Assembly: GCA_029532415.1 (NCBI GenBank)
Contig: JAQOTA010000029.1
Location: forward strand, 1-64,000
DNA: 64,000 bases
DNA from: Marasmius tenuissimus
Lineage: Eukaryota > Basidiomycota > Agaricomycetes > Agaricales > Marasmiaceae
Direction of reading: 5' to 3'
Shown: positions 45,484-54,013 of the stretch, in pieces
Layout: every line of letters begins with the position of its first letter
Numbering within the stretch: the first letter of the stretch is position 1
The notes under the pieces: model-generated
The model's input: the letters and a program-made list of their open reading frames with translations, nothing else
The model's database searches: none
Told to the model about the DNA's origin: nothing
Position numbers and translations under genes: made by a program

Positions 45484-47537
45484 TGATACAGAACAATAAC
45501 ATTTTGAAGGACGATAACTCTGACAAATGTAATAATGTACTTGTATTTGAATCTATGCAATTCAAATCGTTTTCTGCTATCACGAGTGATCATGCAATAA
45601 ATCCTCAAAAAGCTTGGCTACTTGATAGTGGCGCTTCTGGGCATATGACTCCGTTCATTACAGATTTCATAGACTATCATGAGTCTGCTATACCAATGGA
45701 TTTATCTACCTCTGCTGGTGATGCAGCTAAAACTCAGCTAAAGGGATATGGTACTGTCAATATTAGACATACCAATAGTGCAGGTGTATTGCAAGATACA
45801 AAACTCTATCCAGTGTTGTATAACCCACATAGCCCTCATCATTTAATCTCTGACAGCAAATTCCAAAGTCTGAGTTATCAGACAATTGGAAGCGGTCAAG
45901 AGACTTTGATTCGGAATAAGGAAGATGGGTCACTCCTTATGAGCTTTTATCCTAGCTTCAAAGGAGATAACCTGCGATGGATGAATGCAAAGACGCTTAT
46001 GGGAACGTCTTTCTTCGCATCTGTCAAATCTTTCTTTGTAGAAACTTCCAAAATTTGGCATAGATGAATGGGACATGTTGATCCCAGAGTTTTTAGGAAC
46101 GTAGTGGAACACGTAAAAGGTTTTCCAAAGAAATTGGCTATTCCAAAGGATGATACAGCCAAATGTCGGGGTTGTGTCCAAGGCAAAATGGTATCTAAAT
46201 CGTATCCTCCTTCTTCCAAACAAGCTAAGGAGATTCTCGAACTTGTTCACAGAGATTTGATAGAATACCCCAAGGCATCATATTATCAGAATGAATATGC
46301 TTTAACGCTGTTTGATGATGCTTCATCTTACAGATGGGTTTATCCTATTCGAAAGAAATCTGATACTGATCAAAAATTACATGCATGGATCGCTCTTGTT
46401 GAGCGTCAGACTGATAAAAAGGTCAAGCGTGTGCATTTTGATCGAGGGGGAGAATTCCTTTCAAATACACAACGTGAGTATTATGAGGACTTAGGTCTCA
46501 TGACAAATAAAGGGGCTCCCCATATTCATCAACAGAATGGGTGTGCTGAACAATTTAATCGCACATTGCAAGAAAAATCTGAAGCAATGTGTTTTCAGAC
46601 TGGTGCTCCTGAAAATTGGTGGGAGTTTGCACTCCTAACAGCCCTTCACACCCATAATTGAACTCCTATTCCCTCAAGGAACTGGAAAACCCCAGTGGAA
46701 CTCTATCAAGGAAAGAAGCCTGATGTTTCGTACTTTCAAACATTCAGCTGTGGCGCTTATGTGTATCTTCCTGCTGATACTCCATATCGAAAGAATAAGC
46801 TTGCTCCACATTTGGAAGCAATGATCTTCATTGGTTATGATGACGGATCAAAAGCTTATAGGTTCTTTCAACCCGGAAACAATAAAGTTTACGTGACACC
46901 ATAAGCAGTTTTCGATGAAAATTGGTTCCCTAAATGTCAAAAGGAGCTACCTGGATCATTAGAGTTAGATCAATCCGACAAACCTGTCTGATCTATACCC
47001 TTTAACTTATACCCTTATGACGGTCATGGAGATCATAATGATGACGATCAATTTGATCTTCCAAATATACCTCCACCTTCTGATTCTGACAATGGTCATG
47101 ATCAAGGGGGAGGTCCTCCCGAACATCAGGATTTGGATGATGAAACGCACACTCATCAACCCCATAACGATGGTTTTGGATCACCGAAAGGTCCCACTAT
47201 TCAACCTAATCGTTATGGTCCTGATCCCAGTACTGCAGGTCCTTTGAACGCTCCAGGAGAAAACCCTTTTGGATTTAATTGTGAACATCAACAAGAATGG
47301 AGAAAATTACCTTGGAATATTCCACAAACGGTATTTCCACCACCTCAACCACAAGTTCGAAGGAATCCCACGGGAATGCGCACTGTTCCTAATAGACCTA
47401 ATAATGTCTATGGGAACAGACCTCCTGTAGAAATAGAACGAGACATTGATTCTGATTCCAACTGGCAATGTCAGATTAATCTGACAAATGAGCCTGAAAC
47501 CATACCAGTTCAGGTTCCTGAGCCAAATGTCGAATAG
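45483..47537 (+). pseudogene. pol: Copia protease and integrase region
   Basis: The frame contains the aspartic protease motif WLLDSGASGHMT (about 45,617). The pre-integrase Cys/His region follows, with IWHR-stop-MGHVDP around 46,065 where Arg is expected, and KCRGCVQGK. The integrase core has LVHRDLIEY (first Asp), VHFDRGGEFLSN (second Asp) and HQQNGCAEQFNRTL (Glu), where copia elements normally have ER and a CpG-to-CpA change would give EQ. A Pro/Asp-rich linker leads to RT. Stops lie at 46065 (TGA), 46659 (TGA, where NRTP is expected), 46902 (TAA) and 46989 (TGA), all in one frame. The frame switches by one base around 45,484 and 47,535. Confidence 0.85.
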
Positions 47538-47545
47538 ATGAATTA

Positions 47546-49168
47546 ATGCAAGATCTAGCTCAGGAAGGGGGAGTAAATTACACCAACTATCTGCTTTCAT
47601 GTGCCAGAGAGTTGCCAGAGAGTAACTTAGACGACGTTCGTGAATGGACTTATAAAAAGATTCAGACACGCCCCAAGGATGAAATTCCAAAGTGGGAAGC
47701 AGCCTGCAAACTGGAATTACAATCACTCAATGACAGACATGTCTATGACATTGTAACATTGCCGAAAGACTGTAAGGCAATTAAATCACGTTGGCTATTC
47801 GATGTTAAATCAAATGGCAGATTAAAAGCCAGAGTTGTTGCGAAGGGATATTTGCAAAAAGAAGCGATAGATTATAACGAGTTGTTTTCTCCAGTCATAC
47901 ATTACAAAACTGTATGTTTTCTATTAGCACTAGCAGCGCTTGAAGATTGGGATATCTCAGCGTTGGACATCAAAACGGCATTCCTTTATGGTGCTTTAGA
48001 TGAGGAGATATATATGGAACAACCTGAAGGCTTTGTTACGGACTCCAGCAAGGTTTGGAGGTTACGCAAAGCATTATATGGATTAAAACAGGCCTCACAA
48101 GCTTGGTGGCAACAGTGTACTGAATCCATGAAACAATTGGGATTCAAAAGATGCCTATCCGATGCTGGCGTATATGTCTTCAACAAAAATGGTAAAGTCG
48201 TGATTGCTATTGTGTATGTTGATGATGCTTTATTCATGGGAAATGATTGTGCCCAAATCAAACGATTGAAAGGCAAGTTCATGAAGATCTGGGAATGTCG
48301 AGACCTTGGCGAGCCTGAAGAATTCCTGAGGATGTGAATTGTTCGTGACCGGAAGAATCGCCGGATCATACTTGATCAACAGGACTACCTGGGAAAAATC
48401 ATTCACAAATTCGGACTTCTGAATGCCAGGATGGCATATATGCCATTACCTAGTGGCTACAACCCGGCCAAATACAATGGTCCAGTTGATACTCAGATCA
48501 GACCACGATTCCAATCTGTTATCGGTTCATTACTTTATCTGGTGTTGGGAACACAACCAGACATATCTTTTGCTGTAATCAAGATGTCTCAGTATGATGC
48601 AAATCTTACGAAGGAACACCTACAGAAGGCATTGCATATTGTCAAGTATCTGAACAACACAAAGTTGTATGAACTTGTTTACAATGGCAAATCAGATCAA
48701 GGGCTTATTGCTTTTGCTGATTCTGATTGGGCAACTGATATGGATGACCAAAAATCGCAGACAGGATATCATGTCAAGCTTGCTGATGCACCAGTCTCAT
48801 GGGTTTCACAGAAACAAAAGACGGTTGCATTATCATCCACTGAAGCCGGATATATGGCTTTGTCTGATTGTACACGTCAGATTTCATGGATGAAATCGTT
48901 ACTTAATGAACTTGGTTACCCAGTGAAATCAATACCTTGTGTTAGTGATAACCAAGGCGCAATATTTCTCAGTAGCAATGAAGTCTCTGAGAAGCGAATG
49001 AAACATATTGATGTTCGTGATCATTTCATCAGGGGCGCAGTCACAGATCAAAAGGTTAAAATCTTTTATGCTCTGACAGTGGATCAACCTGCAGATTATC
49101 TTACAAAGAATCTTGCACGACCCAAGTTTGAAAAGTTTAGACAAGCTTTAGGTTTAACCTTCCACTAA
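47546..49168 (+). pseudogene. pol: Copia reverse transcriptase and RNase H region
   Basis: RT has AIKSRWLFDVKSNGRLKARV, FLYGALDEEIYMEQPEGF, LYGLKQASQAW and an intact YVDDALFMG box (about 48,215). TGA at 48335 follows EEFLRM, where relatives have Arg. RNase H has FADSDWATD, ALSSTEAGYMAL (the family usually has TEAEY) and SDNQGAIFLSSN, and ends TKNLARPKFEKFRQALGLTF at 49168. Only one stop breaks about 540 codons here, so this part is the best preserved of the element. Confidence 0.88.
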
Positions 49169-49189
49169 TTCGCTTTATGCATGACGAAC

Positions 49190-49203
49190 TTAGTGAGGGG
49201 GAG
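49190..49203 (+). other. Polypurine tract of the copia element
   Basis: AGTGAGGGGGAG lies directly before the 3' LTR start TGTTGAATG, the expected place for plus-strand priming. The truncated relative has AAGGGGGAG in the same position. Confidence 0.75.
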
Positions 49204-49708
49204 TGTTGAATGTGATGGATATCATTTGATACATTGTTGACGTGTTGTTTACACGTTACACACTATTTATAGAGCTACACCTCTATGAACACTTGTGTTC
49301 TCATGCAAGAAGAATCTACGTAGCTATTGCTTCACAAATGACACTGTAGATACTCACTACGTAGTACTTGCATCAAGTATGATACTTACAGTCCTTAGTG
49401 CGAGACACAACAAACAGTTGTATTTAGCAGGCCAATAGGACTGCAAACACACTCATTAGTATTGTGACTATACGGCTAAATACCTACTTCTAGTAGTAGT
49501 TTCATACAATGGTAATGACTCTTACATGTACTGAAACTTGTGTATAAAAGCTGGTATTCCAAGGCCGTAAGCCTTAGGACAATCTACTTGATTATCACCT
49601 CTCAAGCATCTCAAAACACTTTTCTAACTAGCTCTACAAGCTATCTAATTCAAGGTGAGGTTTAGAACATTATAACCCACTGTGCAGTTTGACTATGCTG
49701 GCTCATCA
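49204..49708 (+). repeat. 3' LTR of the copia element, 505 bp
   Basis: Begins TGTTGAATGTGATGG and ends GGCTCATCA, followed by the TSD ATGAA. A TATAAAAG core lies at 49543-49550. Confidence 0.92.
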
Positions 49709-49713
49709 ATGAA

Positions 49714-50109
49714 TCAGTTGTATATGGCTTGTGTGGGTTGGGGGATATGTTTTTCGAACCTAGATGTCTGTAAAGTGGGGTTGTGAGTCGCCTCTTTCTG
49801 CATTTCTAATATGTTGTGGTTACTGTCTTGCTCCTGAAGGTGGTGTCATCTTGCTTGTCTCCCATCTCATTGGTCCCCTCTTCCCGTCTCATTTCATTTC
49901 CAATAATGAAAAAATGTCCTTGGCAGAATAAGATCACAAGCTCAGCCGAAGTAGAAGCTTGGCGCAGTATTACTCAAAAAGGCATCACGACCATTCCAAG
50001 TTGGATGTAACGCCCACGCCCTTTAAGGGAGAAAAACCAGAGCTCTTCCTTTCAAGTTGCGCATCCACTCCATGATGTACTCCGTGGCACACCATTGTTA
50101 CGTGCCTGG
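49714..50109. other. Short unique stretch between the copia and gypsy elements
   Basis: No supported gene. TGTAACGCCCACGCCC at about 50,007 resembles the terminal TGTAACGCCCATAC of the gypsy LTR but is in the opposite orientation and is not continued; it may be a fragment. Confidence 0.4.
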
Positions 50110-50114
50110 TCTGG

Positions 50115-50329
50115 TGTAAGGTGGCTGTGGGTTTATGATAACCCACGGTCTTTCAATCACACCGAGTGAACACGACTAGGTCTTATAACCAAGCTATGTA
50201 CAAGTACGGGGTGAAAGATAGATAAGGTACATATTTCTATCAGTCCAGCTTTTATACGAGAAACGCGTAAATAGAAGTAAATAGTAATCAATATTATGTT
50301 TGAGTGGCTACACGTGTATGGGCGTTACA
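50115..50329 (-). repeat. 3' LTR of the gypsy element, 215 bp
   Basis: On the minus strand it starts TGTAACGCCC and ends CCTTACA. It is preceded in element orientation by the purine tract GGTGGGGGAGGG (50330-50341), the polypurine tract. TATAAAAGCTGG lies at 50256-50245. Confidence 0.92.
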
Positions 50330-50412
50330 CCCTCCCCCACCAGATTGAGCCCACACTGCGAAATCGAGAATCAACGTGTCAAATCGTGAATGATAGCAAC
50401 ATATTTGTATAG

Positions 50413-51534
50413 TCAATCAGCAGAGGTGGTTGATCCAGACGTACCAGCTACGGGCTGAGTCCCGTCAACCATTCCAACATCACCAACTCCAGTATCGGAG
50501 GTGGTAGCCGTGTCTCCTGAAGAAGAAGTAATGGCAGTGTCAGACACCTCTACGGGAGGTGTCCTGGATGATCCGGAAGTACCAGCCACCACTTCGTCAG
50601 TGAACTCTACCTGACCAGGGATTTCCTGAAGAATGATAGATGGGCGTGTGACGGTGTGGCCATTAGGATAGTATGAGTTATCATCGAGCCCAGTGGGGAC
50701 TCCATGACTACTCATCAGCTCGTATAGTTTACGTCTCAAGTCCCGAATGGCGAGACGAGACTCAAATTGAGCATAGTTAACGCTCTTCAACCAATGAACA
50801 GCCCATAAAGCTGCATTTTCAACTTCGGCAACAGTTACACCTTGGTTCCTCATGAATTCGGCGAGATCATGAGCATTGACGTTAACATCAACTTTTGGGT
50901 ACCATTTCAGAGGCGGAACAGTAGCAGGAAGTGGGTTTTGATCAACATGATCACGATAGAGACTGGGAGTAAGTACCATCTCAACGAAAGATGATACAAA
51001 CAGATGGCGATGAGCAGGGGATATACCATGCTGACTCGGAGGACTACGCTGATAGCATAGCCGCATCCCCCGAACGGAGCGAATGGAAATTGATCCATCG
51101 GGGTAGGCAACAATACCAGCACGGATATGGCCAGCGGCGACCTCATTCGAGACACAGACAAGCATCTCGTTGAGTGGAGCGTTCTTGTTGAATGTAGGTA
51201 CGGGAGTCGAATTGGGTGGCTTAGAATTGTTCTTTGCCTTCCCTTTTCGAGGATTGAGTTTCCCTAGAGTAGAGGAAACAGCATCAGCATTCGTCAATGA
51301 CGAAAGGGGCTCAACGGTACCATTGGTGGACGGTACGGCAGCAGTATTCGGCACCTCTGCAGGTTTTCGAGGGTTCTTGTAACCATCAGGAACCCAATAG
51401 TTCCAAATTAGGAACCAGTCAAGTTCGGAATGATCATTGGCTTTGACTTGGAGTGATCCAGAGTGAGCCTTCCGCAAGTTCTTGAAGGCACGGTGTGGAA
51501 GGAATCCTCGCTTCCCACGTGTACACCCAAACAT
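50413..51534 (-). CDS. Gypsy extra ORF 2, unknown function
   Basis: An uninterrupted frame upstream of the 3' LTR. It extends to 51579, but the first ATG is at 51534 (MFGCTRGKRGFLPHRAFKNL). The early part has WFLIWNYWVPDGYKN and a Pro/Thr/Ser linker. The central part (about 51,150-50,750) reads like a folded domain with NEMLVCVSNEVAAGHIRAGI, HRHLFVSSFVEMVL and AHDLAEFMRNQGVTVAEVEN. The tail is Ser/Thr/Gly-rich. It is the only coding region of the element with no stop. Standard gypsy elements end with integrase, so this is an added gene. It could be spliced to the preceding ORF. It does not resemble an envelope protein: no signal peptide or membrane segment is seen. Confidence 0.6.
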   Translation of the reverse strand: MFGCTRGKRGFLPHRAFKNLRKAHSGSLQVKANDHSELDWFLIWNYWVPDGYKNPRKPAEVPNTAAVPSTNGTVEPLSSLTNADAVSSTLGKLNPRKGKAKNNSKPPNSTPVPTFNKNAPLNEMLVCVSNEVAAGHIRAGIVAYPDGSISIRSVRGMRLCYQRSPPSQHGISPAHRHLFVSSFVEMVLTPSLYRDHVDQNPLPATVPPLKWYPKVDVNVNAHDLAEFMRNQGVTVAEVENAALWAVHWLKSVNYAQFESRLAIRDLRRKLYELMSSHGVPTGLDDNSYYPNGHTVTRPSIILQEIPGQVEFTDEVVAGTSGSSRTPPVEVSDTAITSSSGDTATTSDTGVGDVGMVDGTQPVAGTSGSTTSAD

Positions 51535-51579
51535 TCCCAACTTCCACCGCCACACTACCTTGCTACAATACTCTATCAC

Positions 51580-52093
51580 TCTAATCCTTTCCTCTTTACT
51601 TTATCATTACTTCTCTATTTCTTTCCTTCCTTTTCTCTGTTTAATCCCTCCCCATCATCGCCGGTTTCATGTCCACTTCCCGCTCTTCATTTCTGTTTCC
51701 GATCCCTAACCACCGATGTCCCTCTCCGCACCACCTTGATTGCACACTGTTGGCCTCCAACGGTCAGAGCTTGGTCAACTCCTTTGTGCTGATCACCCCT
51801 ACAAGCCTGGTGGCAAGCCGACGACGGACTGACGTGCGACGGGTCGACTTGGGAATAACCCACGGTCACTCCTTTATGTACTCACACGCGTTTCATGTTG
51901 TCTCGGGCTTTGTATATTTAACCCAGCAGGGTAAATCCAATTTATCAGTGTTCAGTGTGTCCCTACCAGTGTCTACATGTGTTCCTTTCCTCCCCAAACC
52001 TCTCCCCGCAGTTTTTGCGCACCTTTCTTTGTCTCACCTCACTCCCGGTCCGACCTCCCCAAACCGTTCTCTACCCGACGCAATCTCCCTACC
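51580..52093. other. Spacer between the two gypsy extra ORFs
   Basis: No supported coding sequence on the minus strand. The plus strand is pyrimidine-rich around 51,560-51,700. An intron linking the two extra ORFs is possible but not proven. Confidence 0.4.
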
Positions 52094-52882
52094 TTAACGG
52101 TAGCAGGGTTGCTCTTCGCCAGCATTCTCTGCTTTCCTGACGGCAGACATCAATGCCTGTGCTTCGCCAATAGTGACAGGTACATCCCAAGTGCTAGTCA
52201 TCTCAGTGAATTGATCAACCGTCATGGGGGACAGTTGAGATACCATAGGAGCAGTGATTGTTGAATTGGCAGCTCCAGAAGGGGGAGCGGGGGGTCCTCC
52301 TTCGTCATCAACAACTATAGCGGTCCCATCAGCTGTAGGGGCTCCAGAATGATTAGAAGCATCGGTTCGGTGGCACTTCGGACCTTGTTCTGATGCTTCT
52401 GTCAACTCAGCAATCTGCTTGCCCATATCTCCAATTTCAGTGCAGGCAGACTCGTAACTATGGTTCAAATCATCATAGTCACGTTTAAGCTCGTGATAAG
52501 CTCGTTTCCGACCCTCAAGTTAATCAGATAGGTGCCTGATCTCACTTTTGGGGCGGGCAACCTCGGTTTCCATCTCCTGGCAGTGGGAGGGAAATCCTGA
52601 CTTCGTAAGAATGTGATCCTCACGATCTTGGGTAGCATTCTTGAAGTCTTCAGCGTCATCTACAGCACCATTGCTAGTGTGTCGTAGAAATGCTTTGCAA
52701 ATGTCGCAAGCATAGGTGTGAACCATCTGGCCAAAGAGCGGATTAAATCCCCACTTGGCTTCCTTCAAACCCGACTCAGAACAAGCAGAGTTTAGGTTGT
52801 CCCCTCCCCCCTGAGAGGAAGGGCCCCGACCTCGAGGTGGCGGGCTTCGGCGGTCGATAAACGACGTGTTTCGAGCGTGCAT
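52094..52882 (-). pseudogene. Gypsy extra ORF 1, coiled-coil protein with one in-frame stop
   Basis: Starts MHARNTSFIDRRSPPPRGRG at 52882 and runs 263 codons to 52094. It contains YACDICKAFLRHTSNGAVDD, then a heptad-rich segment (RKRAYHELKRDYDDLNHSYE, continuing to KQIAELTEASE) that should form a coiled coil, and an acidic Pro-rich C-terminus. A TAA at 52522-52520 just before the coiled coil breaks it; a C-to-T change from CAA would produce that stop, and the frame is open on both sides. The ORF begins about 130 bp after the pol stop. Function unknown. Confidence 0.55.
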
Positions 52883-52907
52883 GGTGCGAGAAATAGGGTC
52901 TGATATT

Positions 52908-52950
52908 GTGGGGGGCAAATATGGATGAAAAAAATCGATTTTCCCCCCAC
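52908..52950 (-). other. Hairpin between pol and extra ORF 1
   Basis: An inverted repeat with arms GTGGGGGG and CCCCCCAC, extended by AAAT/ATTT-like bases with a bulge, in the 130-bp gap between the pol stop and the extra ORF start. It could shape translation or processing of the downstream ORF; role unproven. Confidence 0.45.
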
Positions 52951-53009
52951 CTTTTATTATGGGACACGGTACTAGTGGGTCCCGACTCTTCATACACCAA
53001 GGTACAATT

Positions 53010-54013
53010 CTAGGACGTTTTGATTCGTTCCTTGAGTGCCCCATCAGATTTATCCTTCCGGGGCAACTTTCTCCAATCATCTACACCCTTAAGTTCGAGG
53101 TATCGGTCCAGGGCTGCAAGCTTTTTACAGTTGCTATAGGGCTCGACCGTAGTGTCGCCCAAGTTCCATAAAACATGGAACATCAGATGCCGTCCATCCC
53201 AATGATGACCAATGATCTCATCAACCAGCCATTCGGATGTGCTGGGCTCTCGAAAATCATAGGGTCCACTGACTGTGCGATTTGGAAATGGCACGTCGTC
53301 ATTTGGAACATGCTTTCGGAGCAACGACACATGAAAATTATTGTGTACTCCACGTTTTGCAAGCTCCGTTGGTAAGCCAATTCGATAATTTGACGAATCT
53401 GGCTTGGTTTCAACCACTGGATAAGGTCCCAAGTACTTCGGAAGTAGCTTTACCGCCCGTCCCTTTGAGAGATTCAAATTCTTGGTGGATACATATACCA
53501 AGTCGTTCAGCCTGATTTCAAGGTCAATTCGGCGATGTTTATTCGCCTGATGGGTCTGTACCACACGGGATTCAATAATTGAGTGGAGTGCATCCATTAG
53601 ATGTTTAACGGCACGATCTAAAAATTCCCGTACCCCCAGGGATGCCTCAGAAGTATTGGGGACATCCGGGAGTAAAGAAGGGATGTATCCTCCATCTAAT
53701 TCGAATGGGGCATACCCGGTAGATTCGCTGATGCTCAAGTTTATTGCAAACTTGACCATGGGTAGCCGTTCAACCCAATCTTTCTGATCTGGTTGAACTG
53801 AAGACCTCAGAATCTGGGCAACAGAACGATTAACATGCTCCGTTGCTCCATCCATCTGCGGATGATACGCAGTTGACATCAGCAGTTTTACACCCAATAG
53901 ACAGTGTACTTCCATCCACCACTTTGAAGTGAACTTTGAGTCTTGGTCTGAGACTATAGACTTTGGTAGTCCATGCAAACGAACTACTTCTTTCACAAAC
54001 AGCCAAGAGAGTT
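53010..54013 (-). pseudogene. pol: Gypsy integrase C-terminal half with chromodomain-like tail
   Basis: Contains the second and third integrase acidic residues (SIVSDQDSKFTSKWW, then AYHPQMDGATEHVNRS), the GPY/F-type region (KYLGPYPVVE) and NNFHVSLLRKHVPND. The end (EWLVDEIIGHHWDGRHLMF, HVLWNLGDTTVEPYSNC, ALDRYLELKG) follows the pattern of a chromodomain, placing it with chromoviruses that target chromatin. The stop is at 53010. A short deletion at about 54,000-54,013 shifts the frame relative to the upstream half. Confidence 0.85.

Larger units (their letters stand above)
39663..49708 (+). mobile_element. Complete Ty1/copia LTR retrotransposon with nested solo LTR
   Basis: Two 505-bp LTRs (39663..40628, not counting a 461-bp insertion, and 49204..49708) flank a polyprotein region on the plus strand. 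The 5-bp target duplication ATGAA lies at 39658-39662 and 49709-49713. The order gag, extra region, protease, integrase, RT, RNase H is the copia order plus one additional module. The LTRs differ at about five positions by eye, so insertion is fairly recent, yet the coding region has about 15 in-frame stops and three frame changes. The element cannot encode a working polyprotein as it stands. Confidence 0.92.

Noticed and set aside
45480..45490. Programmed -1 frameshift at AAGTTTTGA before protease
   Set aside because: A slippery T run is present, but two more one-base frame changes occur in the same element and the copia region looks like one original frame, so a deletion is as likely.
42827..48337. 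TGA recoding or a non-standard genetic code as explanation of the in-frame stops
   Set aside because: Intact host genes in the window (Spt5-like, BTB, integrase-core, paralogues A and B) use no internal TGA, and TAA also occurs in the element, so mutation is simpler.
50413..51534. Envelope gene in the gypsy element
   Set aside because: No signal peptide, membrane helix or cysteine pattern is visible in either extra ORF.
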